64,000 nt of DNA from Winogradskyella wandonensis (GTDB lineage: Bacteria > Bacteroidota > Bacteroidia > Flavobacteriales > Flavobacteriaceae): contig NZ_SMGI01000001.1 of NCBI RefSeq assembly GCF_004346845.1, forward strand, positions 715,116 to 779,115, in the 5' to 3' direction. Positions 29,203-38,232 of the stretch are shown one piece after another (the stretch's first letter is position 1; each line of letters starts with the position of its first letter). The translations under genes and the position numbers were made by a program. Below the pieces are notes generated by a model that had not been told where the DNA came from, did not search any database, and saw only the letters and a list, made by a program, of their open reading frames with translations.

Positions 29203-29976
29203 TTAATTATACCAGTTTAATAGCATTACTTTTATATCCGAATTTTTTGCACTTACCTCATTTTTAAAGGCTTCAATATCACTCAATCCATCTTTACCAC
29301 GATAATGATAAGGATAAACCTTTTTAGGTTTAAAATCTAGCACGGCACTAGCAGCGCTTTTTTCTGTCATAGTGTATGGTAAATTCATACAAACAAATGC
29401 CATATCTATATCCTTTAAATTTCTCATTTCAGGGATATCTTCCGTGTCACCAGAAATGTAAATGCGCTTATCATCAACATTAATAACATAACCATTTCCT
29501 CTGCCTTTAGGATGAAATTTTAAAGCTTCTTCCCTTAAATTATACATCGGTATTGCTTCGATTTTCAGGTTATCAATTTCAAAATTGTCGCCGTTGTTAA
29601 GCACAACTATAGTATTAGCTATATCACTTGGAAGTCTGTCTGCAACAGCCTTTGGAGCAATTAATGTTGTTTCACTTAAATTTAAATCTTTAAGAGTATC
29701 AATATTTAGATGGTCACCGTGAATATCTGTAATGAGCACAAAATCTGGTTTACCCAAACCGTAGAATTTGTCAGCACCTCCAACAGGGTCTATGTAAAAG
29801 TTATAATCTTCACTCTTTAATACTAAAGTACCGTGGTTAATTGGTTTTACTTCAATTGATTTGGGTGTGTTTACGTTATTCAAATCTTCTGCGTAAGCAC
29901 CTTTTTTCTTATCCGAATTACAGTTAAAAAGGAAAACACTCAACACAAAAATCAAGGTATATTTTGTTAATTTCAT
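29203..29976 (-). CDS. Lipoprotein metallo-beta-lactamase-fold hydrolase (UlaG-like)
   Basis: 257 residues from the ATG at 29976 (a TTG further out is not used). The start MKLTKYTLIF..LFNC carries a lipobox cysteine at about residue 19. Metal motif TDIHGDH keeps His, Asp, His but has Asp where the usual first His stands; later acidic and His residues (ISGDTED, YPYHYRGKD) fit UlaG-like hydrolases. The protein probably sits in the periplasm, anchored to a membrane. Its substrate is unknown. A TATCTTTG element lies just upstream. Confidence 0.82.
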   Translation of the reverse strand: MKLTKYTLIFVLSVFLFNCNSDKKKGAYAEDLNNVNTPKSIEVKPINHGTLVLKSEDYNFYIDPVGGADKFYGLGKPDFVLITDIHGDHLNIDTLKDLNLSETTLIAPKAVADRLPSDIANTIVVLNNGDNFEIDNLKIEAIPMYNLREEALKFHPKGRGNGYVINVDDKRIYISGDTEDIPEMRNLKDIDMAFVCMNLPYTMTEKSAASAVLDFKPKKVYPYHYRGKDGLSDIEAFKNEVSAKNSDIKVMLLNWYN

Positions 29977-29991
29977 CGTTGTTATTTTTAC

Positions 29992-29999
29992 CAAAGATA
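29992..29999 (-). promoter_or_regulatory. Probable -7 element for the lipoprotein hydrolase
   Basis: The minus strand reads TATCTTTG, an exact TAnnTTTG match, ending 15 bases before the ATG. No good -33 TTTG is seen at the right distance, which lowers confidence. Confidence 0.5.
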
Positions 30000-30142
30000 T
30001 TACAAGTTAGTTCGCCGAAAAAGGATTGTAACATTTTTAATCGTTTTCCTACTTATATTTTAGTCGTAATCTTTTTATTCTCATAAAAAATTACCGAAAT
30101 TGCTTATCTAATTGTGTTCAACCTTAAAATACCAAATAAAAT

Positions 30143-31492
30143 ATGTCTGATGATTTTGACTTACTAGAAACCAATTCACAAGAAAAACCAGAAAAAGTTG
30201 ATGTTAATTGGGGCAAGGCCATTGACCAAATGAAATCTAAACTAGCGCAAGAGGACGACCCAGAGAGTCGTCAGAAAATCTTAAATGCCACCTTAGACAA
30301 TGTTGTCGATATGGCAGAAAAAGATAGAACCACGCTCTTAGATGCTATTAAAGATTTAACAGATTATCAAGACGAAGTTGGTATTATGTTCGAAGGATTT
30401 TCGGCACTTAATGCGGCAGAACAAAAAATTATCGATGATGCCATTAAACGTTTAGAGCGCGCTAAAGTTGAACTTGAAGATGCTAAAAATAAGCCCGATA
30501 CTTGGTGGAACAATCTTTGGGGACGTAAGAGCAAGATTAAAAATGCCGAAGAAGAGCTTGCCGCTGCACAAAAAGAACGCGATTCTGCCGATAACAGAGC
30601 AAAAGCTATGTTTCAAGAACGTATTGAAACGGCAGATGTGCAAACTTTGTTAAATGAATTATCATTTAAAAGTCAGGCAGCAATTAAACGTCTTAAAGAC
30701 CGTGAAGTTGAAATCAAAGAAGTTGAAGATAAACTTCAAGATGCTATTGTAGAGGCAAGTAAAAATCATACTAGAGCTTTAGAGAAAAAAGCTGAAGTTG
30801 AAGATAAGTTGGAAGCTGAATATGCATTACTTAAACAGGCCAGACAAGCTCTGACCGACGTTGCGGATAAGCAATCTACTGAGTATTCCGAAGCATTATC
30901 TAAAGTAACAAAACTAGAGCAGTCTGTTGAAGAACTTGAAGGTCTTAAAAATGCTTACACAACATTAGCTGCTTCCAAAGACAGTTTTGTTCACAAGCAT
31001 AATTTAACTATTAAAGTATTAACTTCTTTGCGTAGCAACTTACAAACGCACCGTGCTAAATTAAAGAGTGATACGGACGAAAGATTAAAGTATTACGATG
31101 GTTACGTTGTGGCTTTAAAAGCACGTACAGACCAAGAATTCGCTGCCATTTTAGAACACTTAGGTGTTAAAACAGATGAGCATATTGGCGAGACATTGGC
31201 GGCTATGCATACGGCTAGTGCTAGAGCACGTCAAGAAATGATGGATAATATTCCGGTTCACGAAAAAGTAATGCAAGGTGTTTATGGCAGCTATGCTGAA
31301 GCTTTAAAGGAAATCCGTAATAAAGATATCGAAATTCAGAAAAACTTTGCAGACCGTTACGGTATAGATATGAAAGCTATTTTTGACGAATATTATAATT
31401 CTGACAATACCGTGCCAAATAACCCTGAAGGTGATAATGCTGGCGGCAACGATGCACCGAAACCACAGGAAGAAGACGATTTGTTAGGGTAA
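30143..31492 (+). CDS. Long coiled-coil protein, first gene of the AAA+ membrane cluster
   Basis: 449 residues, almost wholly helical and charged with heptad patterns from about 90 to 330, no signal peptide or membrane helix, and a flexible Asn/Gly/Pro-rich tail ending in DDLLG. A Trp-rich interruption (TWWNNLWGRK, about 119-128) breaks the coiled coil and could touch a membrane or partner. Its length and helical plan are loosely like TelA-type proteins, but I would not assign it; homologues are sometimes called 'microtubule-binding', which has no support. It is 73 bases upstream of the next gene and probably shares its function. Confidence 0.8.
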   Translation: MSDDFDLLETNSQEKPEKVDVNWGKAIDQMKSKLAQEDDPESRQKILNATLDNVVDMAEKDRTTLLDAIKDLTDYQDEVGIMFEGFSALNAAEQKIIDDAIKRLERAKVELEDAKNKPDTWWNNLWGRKSKIKNAEEELAAAQKERDSADNRAKAMFQERIETADVQTLLNELSFKSQAAIKRLKDREVEIKEVEDKLQDAIVEASKNHTRALEKKAEVEDKLEAEYALLKQARQALTDVADKQSTEYSEALSKVTKLEQSVEELEGLKNAYTTLAASKDSFVHKHNLTIKVLTSLRSNLQTHRAKLKSDTDERLKYYDGYVVALKARTDQEFAAILEHLGVKTDEHIGETLAAMHTASARARQEMMDNIPVHEKVMQGVYGSYAEALKEIRNKDIEIQKNFADRYGIDMKAIFDEYYNSDNTVPNNPEGDNAGGNDAPKPQEEDDLLG

Positions 31493-31511
31493 AAATTAAG
31501 TTAGCAGTACT

Positions 31512-31540
31512 CAGTTTGCAGTTATATAGACTGCAAACTG
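31512..31540. repeat. Perfect 11-bp inverted repeat between two cluster genes
   Basis: CAGTTTGCAGT (31512-31522) and ACTGCAAACTG (31530-31540) form a hairpin with a seven-base loop. No T-run follows, so it is not an ordinary terminator. It could be an RNA processing or partial termination site lowering expression of downstream genes, or a flavobacterial intergenic repeat. Confidence 0.6.
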
Positions 31541-31565
31541 GGACTGTATACTGCATACTAAATTT

Positions 31566-32600
31566 ATGATAGTAACACCTTTAGATTCCGCACAATTAGA
31601 TTCCAAACAGCAATACGAGTTTTACCATCGTATGGTAGACTTTACGGTCAAGGAGTTGATTGTAAAAATGCAACAACAGCAATTGTGCAGTGAGCAAGAA
31701 TTGGTGTTTTTCAAGCAGTATTGCGATTTACTCCTGTATTCAATCGAAGCCATGCGTGTAAAATACATGTACGATGATGAGGATAATATGAAAATTGACC
31801 TCACTGACTCAGGCTTTCCAAATTATTTAGAGTTTCGTTATCTATTTAATGACTTGGCACTGCGTGAGGAATATCTGAATCGTTTAACTTCGGTAGAAAC
31901 ACTTCAAGACGAGTTCTTAGATACCTTAATGCGAAAAAAAGAGCCGATTAAAAAATCGAAACTTTTTCAGGCTGCATCCATAGTCTATTATACCAATGTT
32001 AAGCAGCAATTTATCTTTAATCGTTTTGTACAAGGAAAGATTTTAAAATCGCCAAATCCAGAGATTGCAGAATACATGACAAGTTGGAGTTTTTACGATG
32101 TGTCTCATAACAGACCTTTTATTTGCTTTATGTATTTTAATTACGACGGTAGAGACCCTAATAAAGATAAAACAGAAATTTACCAAGCTATTAAGCAATC
32201 TGCTGACCGCGAAATGAATCTCGATGCAATGGCTTACGCTTTAGATAGAAAGTTGCCAGATGTAATGCCTAAATATGTAAAGCGTATTGATTTAGGGCCG
32301 TTACATAACGTTTTTGCCAAAGATGAGAATGATATTACACATACTATTTTAGACGCTATTGCCAAAAAAGACATTCCTTTAGAAAGCTATGCGTTTTCAC
32401 TAAAAATAGACGAGCTAAAATCAACTTCAGAATTTAAAGAAGGCAGTTTTTTTAGTAAGCAAATCTTTCAAAAATGGGGTCAGATTATTAAGCAAAAATA
32501 TGTTCTGGCACCACATCGCGTCATTCAATTACTATATAACAAAACTCCAGAAGTCATTGATAAATTGGCAAAACCACCGATACAAGTGAGTGATTTATAA
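31566..32600 (+). CDS. Unrecognised soluble protein of the AAA+ membrane cluster
   Basis: 344 residues, mixed alpha/beta, no signal peptide, no membrane helix and no motif I recognise. The first third is helical and rich in aromatic residues (about 16-110); a later part has a DYDGRDPNKDKTE-like loop (NYDGRDPNKDKTE near 184). It is kept between the coiled-coil gene and the AAA+ gene in a same-direction run, so it is probably a subunit or adaptor of that system. The ATG at 31566 follows the hairpin at 31512-31540. Confidence 0.8.
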   Translation: MIVTPLDSAQLDSKQQYEFYHRMVDFTVKELIVKMQQQQLCSEQELVFFKQYCDLLLYSIEAMRVKYMYDDEDNMKIDLTDSGFPNYLEFRYLFNDLALREEYLNRLTSVETLQDEFLDTLMRKKEPIKKSKLFQAASIVYYTNVKQQFIFNRFVQGKILKSPNPEIAEYMTSWSFYDVSHNRPFICFMYFNYDGRDPNKDKTEIYQAIKQSADREMNLDAMAYALDRKLPDVMPKYVKRIDLGPLHNVFAKDENDITHTILDAIAKKDIPLESYAFSLKIDELKSTSEFKEGSFFSKQIFQKWGQIIKQKYVLAPHRVIQLLYNKTPEVIDKLAKPPIQVSDL

Positions 32601-32643
32601 AATTTTCAACTTGAAACTTTAGAACTTAAAACTTTAAACTACT

Positions 32644-34605
32644 TTGGAACACAACTCAACATTCCCTATAAAACAATCCGAACTAGATATGCTTCGTGAT
32701 GAAGCCACATCGTATATAAAAAGTATACAATGGGAGCAAGGCGAGCGCGCAAGAAATAAAGATAAAGACGCACAAGACGAATCTATTTTACTTTACTTGT
32801 CACGAGCAAAAGGCAATGGCGGTACTGAATTGACGTCGGTTTCTAAAACGATTTTAGAACTTAAAAAACGTTTGTTACCGGAATCCGTAGCACTTCCAAT
32901 TCATCTAAATAATACGCTTTATGCAGTTCAAGAAGGTATCGGTTTAGGCTTATGGATTAGAGATAGTTATTATGATGCATCAGGATTATCATCTTTAATC
33001 GAAAACAAATCGGCTTTAGATAGTAATGGTAAACGCGAGTACGAAAGTAAAATGCTTACCGCAACAGCATTTATGTTGTTCTCGATTGCTTATAAAATTT
33101 TACACGATTTAAAACTTGAAGCTTCCGATGATTTAAGCGTCATGAAACAGAAGTTTGCAGGAATTCCAGAAGTATCTTTTTTAACACCACTAAAAGGAAT
33201 TTCATGTAGCTTGTTCTATTATGATAAGTATTTAGGTCATCCTGAAATTATAAAATCAGATAAAGACGTTGTTGATTTCACCGTTGTTTACTTTGAAGCT
33301 TTAATTGGAGAAATTCAATTGCGAAAAAGCACTTTAGAATATACCGAAACTATCGTCGATAGAGCTTACAAGTTAGAAAATAGTGACTTTGCTATCGATG
33401 GTTGGAGTAATACGTTTGAAGGTACTGCCAAAAGTGTAGAATTCAATAAAATACAGTTTGAACAAATCGTAGGTAATCGAGATGCTAAACATTTTGCACG
33501 TCGTTTAACCGAGCGTATGTTAAGCTACGATTTTGAGGCTCAAAAAAATCCTTTTCAAGAATTAGGTGGATTTATGCCAGTTTTTATGGGTTACGGAATT
33601 CCAGGAACAGGTAAAAGTATGCTCATTGCAGCTATCGCTACGCGACTAAAAGAGCATTGCGATAATTTAGATATTCCGTTTTTATTTCATCCCATGCCAG
33701 ATACCTTGATTAGTACATTTCAAGGTGGTTCGGCTGAGAAAATGGTAGAGTGGATGAAACCACTTCAAGACCCAACAAAACTAATTTTCGCACCTATTGA
33801 TGATGCCGAAAATAATTTACAAGAACGTACGGCTCAAGGCGTTTCTGCTGGTGTTAAGGAAGTCATTGGTGTGTTCTTAAGATATACTGAAGGTGCTTAC
33901 GCTGTAAACTACGGTAATAGTTCTATTGGGTTATTTACAAATTTACCAGAAATGTTGGATAAGGCCGTAATTTCTCGTGTGCAAGGTCGTTTTAAGATAG
34001 ATGGCGCACGAACTGAGCACGATTTCTTAGATCAAGACCATATTTGGTGGCGTAAATTACAAGATACGATGCCGGATTTTGTTAATATGAACGACCCTGA
34101 AGGCTACAAATATTTAGCAGACCAAGGCTTAGCAAAAAGCATGGGAGAAATCCTTAATGCAGTAGAAAAGCCAACAGAAGAAAGAGTTCATGATACTTTT
34201 AATAAGGTGGAAAAGTTACATCAATCTGAAGACCATATGTTTTATGCAATCTTATACAAAGAGATTCAGAAGATATTTCCGTTCTTTTCGTCTCGTGATG
34301 TGCGTAACATTCAATCCGCTATATCATTGCGTTTAACTGATTTTGATTTGGAAAAAGATTGGTTCGATAATCCAGATAAGTATTTTAAGAAGGATTATGA
34401 GACAAAATTCAATATGCTTCAAGAATTGATGAAAGCCAATATGAAAGGTTTAAACTTCTCAGACATTCGTCGTCAAGAGGTTATTCGCTATTTAGATAAT
34501 GTGGCAACCATTGCCGATACAGACTTTAAGCGTAAAGTTGACGCTAGAATTAATCAATTAAATATTGAAACTGAAGCGAGAGAGCAATTTGGGAATAGAG
34601 AATAG
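32644..34605 (+). CDS. AAA+ ATPase, core of the uncharacterised membrane cluster
   Basis: 653 residues. An N-terminal helical region (1-290) of unknown type precedes one AAA+ module: Walker A GIPGTGKS (318-325), a Walker B-like strand with D386-D387 and E389 (LIFAPIDDAE), sensor-1 N433 (LFTNLPE) and arginine-finger candidates R445 and R449. A long helical C-terminal region follows (about 470-653). The layout is of a classical single-ring protein remodeller, not a protease. The start is TTG 32644 because a stop lies three codons upstream and no ATG precedes. The next gene starts 2 bases after its stop. Confidence 0.85.
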   Translation: MEHNSTFPIKQSELDMLRDEATSYIKSIQWEQGERARNKDKDAQDESILLYLSRAKGNGGTELTSVSKTILELKKRLLPESVALPIHLNNTLYAVQEGIGLGLWIRDSYYDASGLSSLIENKSALDSNGKREYESKMLTATAFMLFSIAYKILHDLKLEASDDLSVMKQKFAGIPEVSFLTPLKGISCSLFYYDKYLGHPEIIKSDKDVVDFTVVYFEALIGEIQLRKSTLEYTETIVDRAYKLENSDFAIDGWSNTFEGTAKSVEFNKIQFEQIVGNRDAKHFARRLTERMLSYDFEAQKNPFQELGGFMPVFMGYGIPGTGKSMLIAAIATRLKEHCDNLDIPFLFHPMPDTLISTFQGGSAEKMVEWMKPLQDPTKLIFAPIDDAENNLQERTAQGVSAGVKEVIGVFLRYTEGAYAVNYGNSSIGLFTNLPEMLDKAVISRVQGRFKIDGARTEHDFLDQDHIWWRKLQDTMPDFVNMNDPEGYKYLADQGLAKSMGEILNAVEKPTEERVHDTFNKVEKLHQSEDHMFYAILYKEIQKIFPFFSSRDVRNIQSAISLRLTDFDLEKDWFDNPDKYFKKDYETKFNMLQELMKANMKGLNFSDIRRQEVIRYLDNVATIADTDFKRKVDARINQLNIETEAREQFGNRE

Positions 34606-34607
34606 TA

Positions 34608-35843
34608 ATGCAAAAACTAAAACAAGCAAATCTATATAGAAGTGAACTCATTCCCGTAAGTGGAAAATTGGTTGAGCGTTACAATAAATGCCTATTAAAA
34701 TTAGGCTTTACAGAAACAAAGCTCAAAAAGTTTTCAATTGATGGTGTGGGTTGGAGTCCAGAAATTGCCGAAGAAAAAAATGATACCAATTACCTATGTA
34801 ATGGACCTTCAAATCCGCATGGTATTATTATTTCGCCCTTACAAAACCGAAAACCGGTTTATTCGCCATACCATTCGTTTGACCGCGATATGATGCAGCT
34901 GATTTTTAAAAGCTATTCAAAAAAAATCAATGACATTACACGTGATTCGGCGATTATTATAGACTTTGATCAAAAAATAGATACGTTTTATGAACCGCTA
35001 GATGTCCTAAAATACGGTACAATAACGATTAACTTCCATTTAATGGATAATCTGTATCATCAGCAGCAAGAGCAATTTCAGCTTATTGAAAAGTTTAAAA
35101 CTGGTCATAATTTTATAGATGAAACGCTGCAGGCTCAAATTTTAGAATCAGCTAAAGCTTATGGTGATTTGCGCGGTAGAGATTTAACATTGCCAAATCT
35201 TAAGTTTGAAACTAATTCCTTTTACACAAAGGCTTTTGGAGGTGTTTACGTGCTAAGAGACTTTATAAAACCTATCGTGGTTTTTGAAGATATGGCATCC
35301 TATAAAGAAGCGATAAAAGACACGCACTACGATGTTTTAATGTATCATGTATCGCATTCGGAGTTGGTAGAAAAACTAAAAGACCACATTATTATAGAAT
35401 GTAACTTAGATGAGATTGTTAATACACCCAAGTACGAGCGAATTAAAAAATATGAATTTGCTCAAATCCTAAAGGATACACAACACCCAATTAACGATAT
35501 TTTATCAGATTCGGTATTATTTAAGAGTTATTTAAATAAGCTTGATGTACAATCGCGTAAACAAGTGATGAGTGTAGAATTATATCTGGAACGACTTGAG
35601 CGGAGTAATGCTTACAAACTAGAAGATATGGTAGATGAGAAGATGTATTTCGCACTGCATAAGCCACACTCATCTTTAGATGTTAAGCATCAAGATTTAA
35701 TATGGAAACTTTTAGTGAATATTTCGCCTAAAGACGTGCTCTTTTTATATTGGTATGATAAAGAACAGTTTTATAAGAATTATGAGACTTGGGATGATTC
35801 GTTTAGAGATTGGGTAATTCAAACTATTAGTAACAATATTTAA
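34608..35843 (+). CDS. Unrecognised soluble protein coupled to the AAA+ ATPase
   Basis: 411 residues, no signal peptide, no membrane segment and no nucleotide-binding motif that I can see. It looks like an alpha/beta protein with several aromatic-rich strands (around 150-250) and a helical C-terminus. Its ATG is 2 bases after the AAA+ stop, so it is translated with it and is likely a binding partner or substrate adaptor. A family number may exist for Bacteroidota homologues, but I cannot name it with confidence. Confidence 0.82.
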   Translation: MQKLKQANLYRSELIPVSGKLVERYNKCLLKLGFTETKLKKFSIDGVGWSPEIAEEKNDTNYLCNGPSNPHGIIISPLQNRKPVYSPYHSFDRDMMQLIFKSYSKKINDITRDSAIIIDFDQKIDTFYEPLDVLKYGTITINFHLMDNLYHQQQEQFQLIEKFKTGHNFIDETLQAQILESAKAYGDLRGRDLTLPNLKFETNSFYTKAFGGVYVLRDFIKPIVVFEDMASYKEAIKDTHYDVLMYHVSHSELVEKLKDHIIIECNLDEIVNTPKYERIKKYEFAQILKDTQHPINDILSDSVLFKSYLNKLDVQSRKQVMSVELYLERLERSNAYKLEDMVDEKMYFALHKPHSSLDVKHQDLIWKLLVNISPKDVLFLYWYDKEQFYKNYETWDDSFRDWVIQTISNNI

Positions 35844-35884
35844 ATTTTATAGACTAATTTTATAGAACTACAAATGTATCAACC

Positions 35885-36433
35885 ATGGGACTAGAACTCG
35901 TTATATTTATTGCCGCTATATTATTTGGAATTTTCTTGTATTGGAGAGAATCTAATGGTAATGGTGCTTACCGTATGCTAAACAAAATTGTAAATAGCAA
36001 AGAGCTTCAGATGTCACCAGATGACCCTAAAGGCTTTGTCTATAAACAAGGCATTCTACCTCGTATCATATTTGTTGTAACTTTAGTTTTGGTAGCAGCC
36101 CTAATTGTGGAGTTTCTAACACCAATAGCCGTTTTTTCTAGTTATAATGGTATTTCAGCTTTCGCTTCATTTGCAGCGGGAACGTTGATAGGTACCTATT
36201 TAGCTAGTTTTGTTATAAAATCTACTGAAGTTATTGAAGAGAAAAGTGACTCTATTAGCGATTTAGTTGACGATGCTGTAGAAAAGGGTAAGGACTTATT
36301 ACAAGATTTAAAAACTAAAGATGTAAAGGCAGTAGAAGAGGCAAAAAAAGAGATTAAGACAGAGCCAAAAGAAACTTTAGATAAAGAAGAAAAATCAGCC
36401 AGAGAACGCTTAAAAGATAAAGGGTTAATGTGA
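35885..36433 (+). CDS. Membrane protein with charged cytoplasmic tail, AAA+ cluster
   Basis: 182 residues with an N-terminal helix (about 3-20), two more helices (about 59-82 and 86-110), and a long Lys/Glu-rich helical tail (115-182) of coiled-coil character ending KDKGLM. No family is recognised. The tail could dock the AAA+ ATPase or the coiled-coil protein to the inner membrane. It sits 41 bases after the 411-residue gene and is followed by a REPIN-like repeat. Confidence 0.8.
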   Translation: MGLELVIFIAAILFGIFLYWRESNGNGAYRMLNKIVNSKELQMSPDDPKGFVYKQGILPRIIFVVTLVLVAALIVEFLTPIAVFSSYNGISAFASFAAGTLIGTYLASFVIKSTEVIEEKSDSISDLVDDAVEKGKDLLQDLKTKDVKAVEEAKKEIKTEPKETLDKEEKSARERLKDKGLM

Positions 36434-36530
36434 CAACAACTTGAAGACGTTGTTGTGCTGAACTAGTTTCAGCATCTCACATTAATGAATAAGTAATTTG
36501 AAAATGATTCTGAAATTAATTCAGAATGAC
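36433..36530. repeat. REPIN-like inverted hairpin pair, family 2, copy 1
   Basis: An 8-bp stem ACAACAAC/GTTGTTGT (36433-36440, 36449-36456) is followed by TGCTGAA (36456-36462) pairing with TTCAGCA (36468-36474) and then TCTCA. In the opposite direction, ATTCTGAA/TTCAGAAT (36507-36514, 36520-36527) ends in TGACA. The two right-hand units are inverted copies of one flavobacterial intergenic hairpin (TGTCA, TxCTGAA, loop, TTCAGxA, TCT). Copy 2 is at 44876-44956. Confidence 0.7.
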
Positions 36531-36542
36531 AAAATATTAGAA

Positions 36543-38231
36543 ATGATAAAATCTTACTGGAAAAAAGGACGTAAACAAAAAATCATTACTGTAATTCTCA
36601 GTATAGTTTTATTTATTCTCTTGTTTATTTTAAGAGACGACTATCAGCCAGCATTATTGTTTCTAAGAAAATTCATTTTTGTAATAGTCGTTAGTTTAGT
36701 TATTCTAGTTCTAGGCTTACGAAAGTTTAGAAAAACGGCAAGTACTGCGGCACGTTTGGGTATTTTAGGTTTACTACTATTGTTTTTTGGGATATTATAC
36801 GTTTTTGGTTGGCATTACGGTATGTACGATTATATGAAAACCTACAACGTATTTAATCACTTAAATAAAGTTGAAATTCACGAGCTTCCATTGACACAAA
36901 ACGAGCGTATTCAGCCATTACGGAACATTTTTTCTATGGCAAACGAAAGCGTAGGAGAGACCAAAGATGTATCACTACCACATTTGGTTAGAGTAGATGA
37001 TGAAAATAAATGGACGATGGCCATTCAGCCAAGTGAAAAGTATATTATGCAGCGTATTAGCGATAATACCGAAGAGGTTTTCTCCGTAAGTAGTACAACA
37101 CCATTTCCGCGCTTTTCTAACGAGAATCGCATACCAGTAACATTTTCTATAGGCGAAACTTTAAAGTTTAGCCGTAACACATACAATGCCGTGGTTCAAC
37201 GTTTTAATCCTTGGATGTTATTTAATTACGAGCCTAGCGATACGTTTTATATGAAAAACGACAAAGGCGATTGGGTACAAGTCGTTAGCTTAATTAAGTG
37301 GAAGGGCTTCTTTTTTCCTTATCCAACATTTGGAGGTGTGATGATTATAGACAATGGCGAACACGATTTTAATGATTATATCGAAAGAATTACTATCGGT
37401 AAAGGTACGTTTGTTAGTCCATCTGAATTAAAAAATTACCCATTTTTAACAAAGCAGAACACTCTATCTGAAAAGGTATCGCAATTGCAAGCTGAGTCTT
37501 TAAAATTTTTAGGCGGGTTTAGCGATCCTTTACCATGGAATATGGAAACTGCTGTAAAAATTCCTGAAATGCCAGCTGACCAAAATCAACAACCTTATGT
37601 TACAGATTTCGATTTTGCTGGTACAAATACCAACGCTTACAGTGGTCTATATCACTGGTTTGGACTAGAGCCTGTTGGTGACGAGCGTACAAGTCTAAGT
37701 TATAGTGTTTTTATACCTGCTGATGGTACAGATAAACTCTATTATTACGACCATGCAACAAAAAAACAAGGATATGCAGGCGTTTCTGCGATGCCATTAA
37801 AAATTGTAGAATCAAGAAAGGAGTTCGATTGGGATGCAAATAAACCTGTTGAGTTTAGACCGTATATTAAAGATATTGCAGGTCGTAAGCGTTTATTTTT
37901 CCTAGGAACGGTTTCAGCAATTAATAAAAAAGGGCAATTCGATGGTTCTGCTACACCAGACTTAGCCTTGGTAGATAGTGAGTATAGAGATGTGGTTTGG
38001 ATAGATGTAAAACATCCAAGTACTTGGGATAAATCCATCTATGAACAATTAAATGAAGCTTGGCGTTCCGAAGAAGGCATCGGTTACTATTTTAATGAAA
38101 AGCCACAGCCAGAAATTGATATACAACAATCTTTAGATTCTCTAAAAATCATACCCAAAATCAATGATAATGCTGAGCAAATTGAAGCACTTCAGCGAAA
38201 ATTAGATTCTTTAAAGGCTTTGAATAATTAA
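36543..38231 (+). CDS. Multi-pass membrane protein with large exported domain, AAA+ cluster
   Basis: 562 residues from ATG 36543. A longer frame from TTG 36498 exists, but its first codons fall inside a repeat unit, so I do not use it. Basic N-terminus, helices at about 13-31, 42-57 and 70-88, then about 450 residues of beta-rich sequence with repeated aromatic patches (for example KWKGFFFPYPTFGG), most likely on the periplasmic side, ending in a short coiled coil. No family recognised. It could be the periplasmic-facing or sensor part of the AAA+ system. A lipoprotein gene follows 1 base after its stop. Confidence 0.8.
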   Translation: MIKSYWKKGRKQKIITVILSIVLFILLFILRDDYQPALLFLRKFIFVIVVSLVILVLGLRKFRKTASTAARLGILGLLLLFFGILYVFGWHYGMYDYMKTYNVFNHLNKVEIHELPLTQNERIQPLRNIFSMANESVGETKDVSLPHLVRVDDENKWTMAIQPSEKYIMQRISDNTEEVFSVSSTTPFPRFSNENRIPVTFSIGETLKFSRNTYNAVVQRFNPWMLFNYEPSDTFYMKNDKGDWVQVVSLIKWKGFFFPYPTFGGVMIIDNGEHDFNDYIERITIGKGTFVSPSELKNYPFLTKQNTLSEKVSQLQAESLKFLGGFSDPLPWNMETAVKIPEMPADQNQQPYVTDFDFAGTNTNAYSGLYHWFGLEPVGDERTSLSYSVFIPADGTDKLYYYDHATKKQGYAGVSAMPLKIVESRKEFDWDANKPVEFRPYIKDIAGRKRLFFLGTVSAINKKGQFDGSATPDLALVDSEYRDVVWIDVKHPSTWDKSIYEQLNEAWRSEEGIGYYFNEKPQPEIDIQQSLDSLKIIPKINDNAEQIEALQRKLDSLKALNN

Positions 38232-38232
38232 T

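Noticed and set aside
32595..32643. Direct repetition of ACTTnAAACTTT before the AAA+ gene
   Set aside because: Simple AT-rich near-repetition common in flavobacterial gaps; no clean unit or structure.
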